A stretch of DNA of 64,000 bases from Varanus komodoensis (GCF_004798865.1 NW_025335641.1:3059565-3123564); one strand, 5' to 3'; positions 11,995 through 24,129 are shown, counted from the stretch's first letter. Made by a program: numbers and translations. Notes: a model not told the origin generated them from the letters alone.

Positions 11995-13475
11995 ATCCCA
12001 TTTTCTCTTTCTAGCCGATCCAAGGCAAAAGGTTTATAAATGCAGTCCTTCGTTGAACCACACTAGCCAGTTGGGGATGGCTTTGCAATAAAGAGTGAGC
12101 AATATTAAGTTATTAAGAAGTATCATCTGTCAGGGTAACAATCCCTCTAATCTGTAGAGCTAGCTCTTGACCATGTCAGAAGTTGAGTCCAAACTGAATG
12201 TTGCTTCTCCCTATGGCCCCAAAGTCAGGTTCTAGTTAGGTTCTAGTCCACACTCTAGTTAGGTTCATGCTGCTTGTGGGCCAAGCTGCAGAAACATTAG
12301 ACTTGATCTTATTGGTCCACTTATTTAGTTTAACAATGGGTCATTGCTGTGTTGAACACAGTTCCCTCACAATTTTTCCTCTGGCCCTTCTTGTTCTAAA
12401 CTGTGTGTCCACAAACCTGAAGAAGTCAATGTCTCACTAGACACTTGGCCAATCTCGCTTGTTAACCTTGACAATTCAGTGATGCATCCCAACCCCTTCT
12501 CTTCTTCTTGCTCATATTCAGAGTCTGAGTTATCTTGGAATGTTGTATTTGGGAGAAGTGGGTCTAGTCTATACTTCCCAAATGATCTGTCTTTTGAGTG
12601 AACAGGACTGACTCCATCTTGGGACAAAGCTAATAAACCAGGTGTCTTCATTCTCAACTTCAGCAAAAGCAGGGCAAAAGCAAAAGAATGGTTTTATGAA
12701 TTATCAAGTAAGAGCAATTCAGATTATTTTTAAAATTTATGCCCCAAAATCAAAAGGCCAGAATAAAAACTGAGCATAATAAGAAGGTACTGAATACCAG
12801 GAGTGATATCTGTTAGAGTAGTTGGTCAACCACCTGTACTGTGCCACATTTGTTGACATGTGCCAGTGTGTGAAAGGACATCTTTTGCTAACAGATGAGA
12901 GGTGGAAAGAAAGATCCATTAGGATTTTTATTTCCATAAACTATAGCCATCCTCCTCAAGCTCTCCATTTTGTTACATGGAATAAAAGTCCACCACCCTC
13001 TTTCCTACTGAAATGACTAGACTCCTTGCTTGAAGGAGAAAGGTGCCATCATTGAATGTCTTTGTCTGCGATCATCAAGGTTTCTTTTTTCCTTCCTCTC
13101 ACCTGAGACCAGGAGTTGCAATGCTTGCTAGTTTCTGTCTACAGGAAAGGGCTTCAGGCCCAGAGAAAGCACCTCTTGAAGGTTCTTAATATAATTTCTC
13201 TTTTTCACCTTTTTCTGTGTGTGTGCTTCGTGCCTTGGGAAGACTGCATGTTTACTTTTAGGCTGGACCTCTGCTTCATCATGGCTATAGCTAATTTCCC
13301 TAGCTTGATGAACTTGGTGAAGGCTCGAGCATCTCCAACTGGAGTGACTATCAACAAATCCAGTTGCTCATCCATAATGGAGCATCTTGACTCAGGAGAT
13401 TTGGGTAGTCCCTTCTGGGTATGCCTTTATATGGCAATTACAATCTTTTTGTAGAGGCCCACTTTTCATTAATTT
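11995..13475. other. unannotated non-coding stretch
   Basis: No gene is identified. A 99-codon minus-strand frame at 12367-12666 has an acidic patch (DNSDSEYEQEEEKGLG) but matches nothing I know and lacks splice or promoter support. It is left as unexplained sequence. Confidence 0.4.
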
Positions 13476-13479
13476 TGAT

Positions 13480-13675
13480 TTGTGCTTTGTTAGCTCTTTC
13501 CCCTGTTTTAATTATTTGTTGGGTTGTTTGTTTTGGCTGCTGCTTTTTTGTTTTATATCTCCTATTTTAAAGGTTGTAATGTTTTAACTGAAGTTCTTAG
13601 CTGTCTTGAAGTGTGTGTGGGGCAGGAGGGCTTCTCTAAGGAGCTGAAGAGGTAAAACAATGCTTTATAAATGAA
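13480..13675 (+). mobile_element. possible L2-type LINE 3' UTR
   Basis: A T-rich UTR-like run with TTGTAATGTTTTAACTGAAG leads to TTAGCTGTCTTGAAGTGTGTG and ends in AACAATGCTTTATAAATGAAT. This resembles the usual ending 'ttagccgccttgagtc...ggcgggatataaataa'. It is diverged and short. Confidence 0.4.
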
Positions 13676-14014
13676 TATTTATGTTCAAAAATGGGGGCTA
13701 ATGGGGATTGATGTACCTCACACTCCATTAAATGCCCACTGATAGGTGGAAGAAGTAATGGGTTCTTCTGGCCTTTCAGTAACAGAGGATGTGCATGAGG
13801 CTGAAAAATCTATTTAATTGTTTCAGAGTTTCCATATTTCAAATAAATCTGTTTTGCAATGGCAATACTATCTTGTTTTAGAAGTTGTTGTTCATTCTAG
13901 ATAAAGTTGCTATCATCAGATACAAGTGGAAATTATATGTAAAATCAAGATGGTGATTTATTCAAAAGTGTGTTTCTGAAAAATGATGCTTTTCCCCCTT
14001 GAAAAATAAAGGCA

Positions 14015-14090
14015 TTCTTCTACTGCCTTGCATCCTCCGAATATTTGGACTACAGCTCCTGGCACACCTGACCATTAGTCAGGATAACAC
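14015..14090. repeat. half of a palindromic hAT-like short element
   Basis: It carries the diagnostic arm TTTGGACTACAGCTCC followed by a CACACCTGACCATTAGTCAGG centre. The same arm, with its inverse, occurs complete at 14470-14610, and partly at 32445-32520, 40420-40500, 52138-52200 and 63449-63477. Only one arm is preserved here. Confidence 0.55.
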
Positions 14091-14280
14091 TGCTAGATTA
14101 TGTTTGCTCCAGTTTCTATTTTTGTAATAAGTTCTAACTTGATTTCTGTTCAGCTAAATTCTGCTCATCCTAGAGAAAGTGATGAGAAGGGATTTCCACC
14201 ATTTTCCCTTTTGCTGACATCTGGAAGGAACTGCAATATGAAGGGATGAAAATTGCCTTCTCCTTTCTCTAGTTGGGTGG

Positions 14281-14310
14281 GTCCTTGTATCTCTGCCTCC
14301 CCCCCCCCCA
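14281..14310. repeat. poly-C run
   Basis: An 11-base uninterrupted C-run (14299-14309) sits in a pyrimidine-rich segment. This is visible directly and is a likely length-variable tract and sequencing trouble spot. Confidence 0.9.
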
Positions 14311-14469
14311 CCCAAAGGAGAAATGTGGATCTAATTTAGAGTCTACATCAGGCATTTTCAAACATAGGACATTCAGAGCACATTGTCAGCATATATATAC
14401 CTATCAAATAACTCTCACACATTTATGTAATCCCTGCCTGGTGCAAAGAGTTCAGGGTCATCTTCTGAT

Positions 14470-14610
14470 GCCAAGATAGGTAAGCTGGCACCTTCTAGGT
14501 ATTTTGGAGTACAACATCCATAAACCTAGAGCATTGACCACACCGTCTATAATTGATGGGAGTTGAAGTCCTAGAATTCTAGAAGGTACTAGGTTGCTCA
14601 ACCATAAAGT
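14470..14610. repeat. palindromic hAT-like MITE
   Basis: The left arm reads GGCACCTTCTAGGTATTTTG then GAGTACAACATCCATAA. The right arm carries TTGATGGGAGTTGAAGTCC then TCTAGAAGGTACTAGGTTG, which is the inverse of the left arm. The arms flank a short centre at about 14531-14555. This matches a well-known amniote motif family built on 'ggactacaactcccatca'. A non-autonomous hAT origin is inferred from family knowledge; terminal duplications were not resolved. Confidence 0.65.
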
Positions 14611-14614
14611 AGGA

Positions 14615-17415
14615 TCACCTTTCAGTTGTACAGTCATCATTGTTCTAGAGCATATCTCATATTCCTCTGTAGCTTGGTCATTTCAGATCAGTGGTACTGG
14701 GCAAGCTTTCTTTCAAGGAAGCTTTCTGTCATTAGTGATTCTTTCATTGACCAATGTGCATAAGCTTCCAAGAAGCTCCAGCATTCTTTGTAGCATCATC
14801 TGAAAGGTAGAAATCTCAATAGGTTCAAGACTCATCCTTTATCATTCCACTTGTTCTCTGTGGTCTGCCCTGATGCATTATTTCCATTTATGTTTCCTTA
14901 ATGGATTTGTACGCATGCATTCTGACCCCTATATTCTGCTCACCACATTTCCTCCCCCCAACCCATTTCTTTTGATTGTTTGAAATCTTTCAGAATGTTA
15001 ACTTTTTGCATTTCAGTCCTTCAGATTCTGCCTCTCTTTATTCCCAGCACACACATTGCAAAAGTTCCTTTGAGCCATTTTTAACCTCTGTTCCAATTTC
15101 ACCGGCAAGGACATAAGTCTCAATCCACATCAGTTGTTCTATGTGCCATTAAAAAAGCAGTGTTATTAGCACATTAGCTTTCACCAGCTGAAATGAATAG
15201 TTTTATAAATTACTTTTCATAGGAAGTTGATTTTTTTCATGCTTCTCTTTGCCTTCCCACCAGAAGAAAAGATGAATGATTTTGAAGGGCCTAAACAAGC
15301 ATATTATGAGCCAGATATAAAAAAGATGCTCACTGAAGGTTGATGGTCCATCGACAGAAATACTTTATTTAGCAAAAGAATTAAATGCCAGCCTTTATGG
15401 TGGAAAAGTAGATCTCATAATGATGGCAAGGAAGGATGACAAGGAAGGCTGAAATACATCTCTGGGACTATGAAGGATGATAGTTTTCAAGCCCATAAGT
15501 GCTTAAGATTTTTTTCCCCCTTACTATCATTTTTCACAAGCAGAGTGATGTTGCTGAAATGGATGGCTAGGTTTGCTGTAATGATTCAGACCAAAGTGAC
15601 AGGGCAACTGGAAATAACCATTTCAGAAGCATAAACTACCCCTAGTGATTGAGATATAAAAGAGTCACTTTTTAAGTGTTTCATTAAAATCCCAGCAAAT
15701 ACTATGCATATCAATTTGCTGTATACTGCAGTGAACCCATGAAGCTGCTTGTTTAATAGATGAGGTTCATCTGTAGTAAATGACTTGGTGCAACACAAGT
15801 GGCTCTAATCAAATTTGGGAACAGATGAGTTCTGTAGATTCAGTTTATTTTGCTAATTTACTCCCGCTTAGTACTCATGGTAGATGGTCAACTGATATTA
15901 TTTGTGACAAATGCTAAATAAAATAAGCAAAGGAAGTTAAGATATGTGATGCATTACCAAGATAAATCACAATGCAGAAGGTGGGCAGATGAAAGCCTAC
16001 GGCAGCACCACTTAGCACACTCCATTTGATTCTCATCCGTCAGTTTCACTGCCAGTGGCTTAAAAGAGAAAGCAAAGGTAAATGAGCACATGTACAAGCG
16101 CACACTGATTTACAGCACTTGAGAAGAGTTCAAAAGACTTAAATCAAAATTCTAGGAGGGCAGATTACACAGAATACATGCTCTTAAAAACAATACTGTA
16201 TTGCAAATAAACATTTCAAAGTAATCTAGCAGTCCAGGATCACTGCCAAGCCATGCCATGCAGAATTTTATTCTTTTTCAGCCCATCAATATTGGCATTA
16301 ATATTACCCTAAATAGTGTTGACGTTGGCTTGATGATTTATAAAAGGGCAATTTTGAGGATGCTATTTCTGAGTTTGGGTTTGGGCAATAATTCATTGCT
16401 TTGAGAAACATGAGCCTAACAACAGGTGTTTCAACTTTGACACCTTATGAATTAGTTTCCTAATCCCCTCTTCACTGGTCTCATTTGATAATTGCTTTCA
16501 GATATGGACACAAGACATATAACATTCTCTACTGTGCAACTCTTAGTTCATTTTAAGAACCAGAAACTGTCAAAAAGACTAGCTCATGCTCTGTGACTTT
16601 CCTCATCATCTGACTCACAAGAGGAAGGTTAAAGAGCTAATTTCAGCAGCCACTTGAATGATACTGCTTTGAAAGATCTATTGGGCATTTGCCATGAGGT
16701 CCATGTGGGAATAGCTATTTGACTAATAATGATAACAAATGGAGACCAGAGACTGAATAAAGAAATGCATGTATTGTTAAAATTATACTACATACTAAAA
16801 AGTAATCAAAAATAGAGTGAAAACAAAGATGAGTATTTTGTTCCTTTAAACCCAACCTCTATCTTGTAGATGTATGCAAAAGGGAAAAGTCACATGCTGT
16901 TCAAAATGTTTTACTTTTATGTCAATTTCTGAATAAAACTACATTGCTCTATAAACTGTTATGTGCACCAAATATTCTCTAATCTGAGTAAACAACACAG
17001 TATTGTGACAGTTTAAAGGCTAAAATAATTATTCTGACATAAGCTTTCATGGGCACTGTACAAAAGATGCTTGAAATGTTAGCCTTAAATTTGCAGAGCT
17101 ATATACTCATCCTGAGTAAGGGGAGGTAGGATGAGAGATAAATGGTGTTGTCAAAGTGAATTGAATTCAAAACATAGGCAGTGATAATTACCTTAAGAGA
17201 TGACATTCACAGAACACTGTTGGGTAAGAATGTGCCCATCCTTGCAATGGTGAGTCAATATGCATAGGTAATATGAGTAAACAAACTATCCTTTTTCAAA
17301 TCAAAGGAAATAGAATTGAATCTCTTGGTGAATTATACTTGAGCAATTTTACATCAGTATTTGTCTTTGGAATTCCAGTTTTCAAAGATGGTCAATGTCT
17401 TTGGCTGGTTGCTTC
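14615..17415. other. unannotated non-coding stretch
   Basis: No gene, RNA or clear repeat is seen. Frames are at most 70 codons and unrecognised. This low-repeat interval could hold regulatory sequence, but nothing in a single sequence can show that. Confidence 0.4.
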
Positions 17416-17420
17416 ACTAA

Positions 17421-17498
17421 ATTTTGAATTTCTAAATTCAATATTCATTCAAAAAATGAATTTTGAATTTCTCAATACAATATTTATTCAAAAAATGG
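17421..17498. repeat. 39-bp tandem duplication, two copies
   Basis: Copies at 17421-17459 and 17460-17498 share ATTTTGAATTTCT at the start and TTCAAAAAATG at the end, differing at about five positions. The 39-bp period is 13 codons, so the short frame over it shows a repeated FEFLN-x-IFIQKM peptide. I read this as a consequence of the repeat, not as a protein. Confidence 0.9.
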
Positions 17499-17499
17499 G

Positions 17500-18655
17500 C
17501 CATTTGGTGCAATAACAGCACACTTTTACATATGTCTAATCAGAAGTAAACCACATCAAATTACACCCAGGTAATTGCTTAGATGATTGCCGCATAACCA
17601 GATTGTAAGCATTCTTCTTTCAATAGCCCATCTTGTTTCAATACTATTCTGCAAGCTTTAAGCACTTCTGGCTCATGTTGCTTCTTTGTGCCATTTTCTT
17701 TCATTCTGTCACACATCTTCAGCTTCATTTGCCCATACTGCAACTGAATCTTATTGGCTACCGGAGTCCACAAAGTGTTGTCTATGACCACCTATGACAT
17801 CAGAAGTAGTGTCATGGCAATATTGGCAAAAAATATGTGAATCATCCCAGGTAACACATTAAAAGGTTGCATATGTCAATAAAATTCTTCCTTTGTAAGT
17901 TCATGGTAGAAGGATGTGGGACTTTACTTTGACTTCTGACACATATAGATTCACCACATTTGGATTCCCCAAAGCGCGTCTCAGGTAGCATTGTTTTTCT
18001 GAGAAACTGCTGAGTATGCAGGATTCTTTTTCCCTGAAAAGCAGTTCTGCATACAGAGCCACATTATCATGGAAGGCCTGTTTATGCACAGTGACATTTT
18101 ACAGGCACAAAGTTATGTTCAATGCTGCCAGTTGTGCCATAATTTAAATCCCATTTTGTTGCCTTGCCTTGGCAGTTGAGCATCATCTCAGTTTAAGAAA
18201 GACAGAAAAGTCAAATTGCATCTGAAAGCACATGCACCTTGCCCTGAAATATGACATCTACAAACCCCTAAAATGAGACTTTTCTTGACCTTGGTGAAGG
18301 TTTGGCAGTGCCAGTCCTCTTCATGGGTTATGCTAACATTGAATGGCAAGTGTACCACAGATTGTGAAGCACCAATGCAGAGTTGGCACATAGACATTCT
18401 GGTGAGCATTTCAATGTGCATTGCCTTCTGCTTCCACACCCTCCTCTATGTACGAGTAGCTTACACAAGAAACTGATAGGAAATAAATCTACAGGAATCA
18501 ATCAAAAGGTACATTCAAGACAAATAATATAACAATATCCCCAGCAGAAAATAAATTGGGTAAATTTGATAATGGACAGCATTAGAGATTCTTCGGTTCT
18601 TATTTTACCTAATTTTTAAAAGACCAAAGCACTTTGCAAATCAAAGCTCAGATAC
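17500..18655. other. unannotated stretch with minus-strand coding-like pieces
   Basis: Three unidentified minus-strand frames of 62-83 codons lie at 17579-17791, 17901-18089 and 18188-18439. They could be parts of a decayed gene copy, but I could not match them to a family and no splice borders or poly-A tail are evident. Confidence 0.3.
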
Positions 18656-18659
18656 CCTT

Positions 18660-18940
18660 CAAAATTCATTTTTCCAAGTTTATTGATCAAAATATATGTA
18701 CAAAAGTGTGTATATCCAGGAAGATAGCGTAAAAATTATGTTATGAAAAATGCTTGCAAAAGTGTACATATTAAGCAAAAATGTGTATATTAAGCAATAA
18801 TGTATATATTCAGAAAATTTACATAAGCTGCTTCTGAATTGTCATGGAAGCCTTAAAAATAGTCTCAAAATTTGAGGTGAGACAACTTAATGCTAGCAAA
18901 AAGAGAAACCAAAACTGACAGATGCATCCATCCTTAGAAA
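18660..18940 (+). repeat. degenerate short-period repeat element
   Basis: Imperfect units of about 20-25 bp built on GTACAAAAGTGTGTATAT, AAGTGTACATATTAAGCAA and AATGTGTATATTAAGCAATA follow one another. The element ends with GAAACCAAAACTGACAGATG followed by CATCCATCCTTAG. The same ending (AAAATTGACAGATTAATCCC) closes the copy at 26165-26395, which argues for one dispersed family and fixes a shared right end. Confidence 0.55.
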
Positions 18941-18944
18941 GCAG

Positions 18945-20335
18945 TATTGAAAACCACTGTCTGGCCTTCATTAAAAACAAATTAAATGAATAAAATTAAA
19001 AGGAGACACTTTTTAAAATCCAGAAATGCAAAACAAGAGAAACAGTTTCATGTCTGCCATAACAGGTTGGTCTCTGAGTATTACATCATTTCTTATCCAG
19101 GTTCTAGACAGATCCATACCACCTTCATTCCAGAGAATGCAACTATCAAACACTTGGATAACTGAAGCCACTGGGCCTCTAATACAGTTCACAGGAATGG
19201 ATACTTCGAATACTTGTTGAACTGCAGCAGGGATCTGAACTGCAATGTTTCTTGGGATATACGTCAATTTCAGCATGATAATTCAAGCGAGAAAGCTCCT
19301 TTGTGCTGCTCACTTTCAGTGTACTGTTAACAATTAAAAACACTAAATAGCATCCATGGGCATTTTTTGGGCTTTCATGACCCAGCACTCAATAATCTTG
19401 TGGAGGCTTTCCATGATATTACTTCATCCAGTGGTTACCCCATGCCTTCTCCCGCTTTTTCTCTGAATGGGACACATGCAGTTTTATTTTGCTATTGTTC
19501 CATGAACTTTTCCTCACAGTGACACGCTCCACTGTCGTTTGGTGCTGATGCTGACATTGTTGAGGGGGGGAGTGTCACTTGTTATGCTTTGCTTTGCAAT
19601 TCCTGCCCTGAGCCTTGCTGCCACTGCCGCTCTGTGTGCTTGCAACAGGCTTTTCCTCTCACCCGTGTTTCTTTCAGCAAGTCCAGTTCCTTTGCAGCAA
19701 TGAGGGAGCGGTTTCTTGGTAGTAACAGGAATTCCCTGTCTATTGGACATTTGGGGTGAAAGAAGTAGGGAGGAGACAGGGGAGAAGAAAGACACAAGGG
19801 CATCCAAAGGGCTTTGTCCACAGGAGGATCCTTCAGTTCCTTTCTGCCTTTCTGCTCCACCTCAAAGCTCCCCCGCCACCCCCATCCATTCTCTCTCTGA
19901 CCTGCAAATGGCCCTTCCTCTTCCCTCAGAAAAAATAAAATTTGTGGTGTGTTTCCAAGTCCTCTTGATTGCCTCCTTTGCCCTCTTAAAGTGTGTGTCT
20001 ACTTGGAAGGTTATCCTTAGTGGCTTTACAGGTATATCGTATTGACTTGAGTGGAGGTGACTGGGACTGGGGAAAGAGATCTGAGAGAAAGAAGGCTGTT
20101 GCTGTTTGCTTTTGGATAGAGGAAATATTAGCAGTCACAAATGACACCATCCTTATAAAGGTGGCTCTGGGTAAGAACGTGTAACTGAGAAAAGGCACAG
20201 TATTAAAATACCTCCATAGCGATCTTACCTCAGAACATCTCTTTCACACACACACAAACATACAAGAGTGAGAATGAGCAGGGAAAGTGGTGAAAGAAAT
20301 ATCTTTAATGCTTCTCTGATTTTATCTTATTTTTT
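18945..20335. other. unannotated stretch
   Basis: A minus-strand frame of 87 codons at 19013-19276 and overlapping pieces up to 19388 continue the coding-like signal noted downstream on that strand, but remain unidentified. At 19513-19990 the composition is richer in GC and pyrimidines, with frames of 92-109 codons on both strands; I found no protein match or splice support. Confidence 0.3.
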
Positions 20336-20339
20336 ACTG

Positions 20340-20440
20340 TACTTTCCTAATTTTGTATAGTATTTTATCATCTTGTTTTATGGATTGCTGTAAGCTGACC
20401 GGAGAGCTTCAACTATGGAGCAGTATAAAAATGAAATACA
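20340..20440 (+). mobile_element. L2-type LINE 3' end, sense
   Basis: It ends with GGATTGCTGTAAGCTGACCG, GAGAGCTTCAACTATGGAGC and AGTATAAAAATGAAATACA. The same ending is seen at 50430-50625 and, antisense, at 48318-48405, so three tails of one LINE subfamily lie in this window. Only the 3' UTR end is left here. Confidence 0.65.
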
Positions 20441-20444
20441 CACA

Positions 20445-22655
20445 CGCACACCTGGCAGGAGCATCCCACCATGAAGGAATGAAGACAAAGGGCCCTTTTC
20501 CAACATGCACCTGGGCTAGACAAAGGACTGCTTGGCTGTGTTTCCACGGCAGCTGCAGCCCTCCACACCTGAGCTCTGCCTACTGGACTCAGGAGCAAGG
20601 AGGGCAAAAGGTGCCACTCCACAGTTCTGAACTGTTTTCTTGACATTGCAAAGATACACTGTGCTCCAATGACAATCTATTTAGGAAGTTCTGCCCACAC
20701 TTTGATTGAAAAGCACTTTGGGGGATTATATATCAAAGAAGAGAAAGTGGATGTAGAAGGCCCCTAAAGAGTCCTGTGAAGGAAGCAGAAGATAACACAG
20801 TGGGGCAGTGCTGGAATTCAACCCTTGTGTGGAGGGCCTTATGATTATAAACATTTTGCTGCAACTTTAGTATTGGTTCTGTGTTTGTAACTTTCCAGGA
20901 TGGTATATGACTTGTGCAGAATATATTACAATATTTTTAGCTTTGTTTGTTTCATACAAACAGTAAGTAGTTTGTGATCAACCACTCTGAACTTTATTTT
21001 TTATTAGAATTCATGTCTTCCCCCAGCAAAACAAAAATCAAACGAACAAAGCTGTCCACACTCACTTTGACATTAGACTGCATAACTCAGTGCATGCTTT
21101 CATTGTTTATCCAGATATAGGACTGTATCAAAATGTGGGGAGAGATCATTAATACAAAGTGCATTGTGCCAACATAAACTACCATAGTGCAAGAGTCATA
21201 GTATTAGTTAGCACACTGATTTTTCAGAACAATTTGGGCATCAACTAATACCATTGGTGTTGCATTAGAATAGCTTCCACTAGTGCAATGCAATTTATAG
21301 AAACATTATACCCTGATGGATGCTGCTTATAAGCTTTTCTAAATAGTTGCTTTTTCAGAGATAATTATGTACAGTTGCTTCTTAATCTCAAAAGAACTGT
21401 TGTAATAATTTGGCAAAAGGGATGAAAGATTAGCAAATATAGACTTCCAGAATGGCATGAGTATAAAGTGTTCACACGTCAACGCATGTTAGCTAGATAT
21501 CACTGTTATTTCTGGAGAGTATGGTTTGCAGAATTTTTATGGGTTTTTTCCCACTTCAACCCTACTTCGAATTGCTCCCTGATTCTGAATATATCTTCTG
21601 CTTGTATTTCTGAGTTTTCTATACATTTACAAGGCAGTCAGTGATCAATGATAAGGATGAGGTGTGGCATTATATTAGTGTGTTTTAGCATGGTCATACT
21701 TCTATATTTCCAGCTGTCCTAAACAGTATAGGAGGAAATAATCAAAACAAATGCTCGAAATTAATAAATATGTTGCACATTTTCTAAAATTTGCAAGATT
21801 GCACTTGCTTCCCTCCTATTTTTCCACAATTGTGCATGGATTAGGAACTAAAGATTCTCAGCCTTCCAATGCAAGGAATCTGAGATGCAAAGGCAGGAAA
21901 AAGCAAAGCAAAAGCTCCACTCATTCAGGCAGAAAGTTTTGGGTGCTTAGATATTAAAATTCTGATCCTTTTTATTCAATTGTATTTGTGGTGCTGATTT
22001 TTTCCCCTGATGATCTCCAAGTAAATTACAGGTGCAATGTAGTCCTCTTCAATGCATTCCCAATAAATCTGGCCTGTCTAAATGGATAAAAATTTCAGTA
22101 CAAATTTGGCATTTGTTATAATCTTACTGAAATTCATGGAGCTTTTTTCCATCTGCAGGTGGGCAACACTTTCAATTGTGGTGTGGGTGTTCCTAGACAA
22201 TGTAGGAGACATAATAGTTGCTTTATACACAGTGCTATTTTCTCCAAGCATATTGTTGCAAATTATTTGATGAGTGGGCTTAGGCCAAAGGAAAAAGGAT
22301 CTCCATGTCCAACTGGGAGTTAGGTAACATGGTGGCAGACCCATGATTCTTGTGATGTCTAGCTTGTAATTTCTAAACCAAATGGATATCCAAATGAAGA
22401 GTGGATATCTGAAATCCCATCTTCTAATATATTTGCCAACTGCAACCCTGGAGCAGCATCTGAGGCTCTGTGTCATTGCGCTTACCGGAACCACAATAGA
22501 AGGGCACAGAATGGGATACCTTCTGGTCATGGCTCCATTGTGGGTGCTTCCCTGGTAGGCAGCGGTGCCATCTCCTTGTTGCCATCACTTTTCATCTAAT
22601 GACATGCAGATACTGTTGGTTGTTTCAGATAAAACCCTGGCTGAATAATTTACTG
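20445..22655. other. unannotated non-coding stretch
   Basis: No identified gene. The longest frame is 150 codons on the minus strand (22078-22530); it shows no domain, repeat or conserved motif that I recognise and is treated as chance or relic sequence. Confidence 0.35.
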
Positions 22656-22659
22656 TTGC

Positions 22660-22800
22660 CAAGCTGCAATTATATTATTGTGTGTTTACTGATGTTTTTG
22701 TGATTTTGTGACTTTGAAATTTGTTTTTATTGTATGTTTTATCAGCTACCATTTTTAGCACCATTGACAGTTGCCTCAAACAAATATGATTTAACTGAAT
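22660..22800 (+). mobile_element. possible L2-type LINE 3' tail
   Basis: A T/G-rich UTR-like run (TTTGTTTTTATTGTATGTTT) followed by TCAGCTACCATTTTTAGCACC and a short A-rich end resembles a decayed L2 tail. The similarity is weak. Confidence 0.3.
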
Positions 22801-22804
22801 ACTT

Positions 22805-23390
22805 TGGAGGATGATGATTTCAATAAATAACTGTCATAGTTAGGTCTACAGGGAAATCAATGATGCCAAATGTGCATCGGGGCCATAATTTAAGACCACT
22901 CAGGTCTGTCTCTTGTTTTTGAAATGGTGACTGCTAGCAATGATTGGAAACTGAGCTACTGGCCATGATTTCAAATCAGCAGTCACAAACACTGCCTGGT
23001 TAAAGTCAGAAATGTAACCTCTGTATCTACAAATATATCACAAGTTCCAGTCAATCCAACTGGGGCTCCCAATGCACTCATTTGCAGAACCCTTCTTCCA
23101 CAACAGACGTTAACACAATACAGCCCTTCCTTAACAAAATGCAGTCCTGTACAGACAGGCAATCTCATGTTCTAAATATACATTAGTCTCTTGTATTCAG
23201 TCTAACAAAGGGCAAACTTCAGCATGCATTAAGTGCTTTAAAATTCCAACTGTTTTAATGGGAGAGTTAAGCAAAGCAAAAAAGGATACATATCTAAACT
23301 TTGACTAGATTGTGTCTTATATATAGGGACAAACGCTAGATTCTTGGTGATGGTAAGAAGCAATCTTATAACATAGAGGCAGTTTAATTA
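22805..23390. other. unannotated non-coding stretch
   Basis: No gene or confident repeat is seen; frames are at most 61 codons. Confidence 0.4.
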
Positions 23391-23394
23391 ATTA

Positions 23395-23520
23395 TTTTAA
23401 CCATTTATACACTGCCTTTCCATCCTGCAAGGAAGGCAACTTACAATTAAAAACAGGACAATGTCAGATACATTAAAATAACCAATCTAAAAACAAATAA
23501 ACATGGCAATAACAGAACCA
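23395..23520 (-). mobile_element. LINE 3' tail, antisense
   Basis: CATTTATACACTGCCTTTCC, then AAGGAAGGCAACTTACAATT and AAAAACA, matches the antisense tail of L2/CR1-type elements ('tttatacaccgccttt...ggcagcttacaa'). It lies about 60 bp before the antisense CR1 fragment and may be a separate insertion. Confidence 0.5.
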
Positions 23521-23579
23521 CAGGCAGCAATATATAACCAAAATGGAAAGATGCTCTCCATGCTAAAACATGGAGATGA

Positions 23580-23975
23580 TAACATAAGCAGGGCTGGGCT
23601 GGATCAGCCCCAGGGTCCATCTAATCCAGAATTCCATTCATGTAGGGGCAATGTGAACAGCCAATTGGCTGCTCAGAGGATTCCATAAATAGGGTATTAA
23701 GTATATTAGTTTCCCTCTGCCCAAGTTCCCCAACAACAGGTGTACGTAAACATATTACCTGGAGGTAGCATATAGCGATAAGGATTAATAACCATTAATA
23801 GCGGTTTCTTCCATTAATTTGTGCAATCCCCTTTTAAAGCCATCCAAACTGATGGTCACATCTTCTGGAAGGGAATTTCACAGGACTTCCTTTTATCTAT
23901 CCAGAATCTTCCTCTGCTCAGCTTCATGGGGTGCTCCAAAGTATTATAAGTGAGCAAAAAAAGTCTCACTATCCA
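23580..23975 (-). mobile_element. CR1-clade LINE 3' fragment, antisense
   Basis: Antisense blocks of reptile CR1 occur in the correct order: ACATAAGCAGGGCTGGGCTG and GATCAGCCCCAGGGTCCATC at the 3' end, TTGTGCAATCCCCTTTTAAA and GCCATCCAAACTGATGG, GGAATTTCACAGGACTTCC, then AATCTTCCTCTGCTCAGCTTC and GTCTCACTATCCAC. It covers the same part of CR1 as the sense copy at 11.4-12.0 kb. It is truncated and many base changes mark it as old. Confidence 0.85.
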
Positions 23976-24129
23976 CTTGAAAGGTGGGGAGGAAAAGAAA
24001 ATGTCTCCATAAAGATTTCTGTCTAAGGAATGATGGGAAGTATTCAGTATTGCTGGTGCCTGTCTGTACATTCAGTTGCACTGGTAGGACTCATTGTTAG
24101 TACAAGGAAGAGTTAAAGCCATCCTAGAA

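Noticed and set aside
12367-12666. 99-codon minus-strand frame with an acidic patch.
   Set aside because: It looked protein-like, but I could not match it to any family and found no supporting splice signals.
22078-22530. 150-codon minus-strand frame.
   Set aside because: No motif, no repeat match and no splice or promoter support. A frame of this length is expected by chance in 64 kb.
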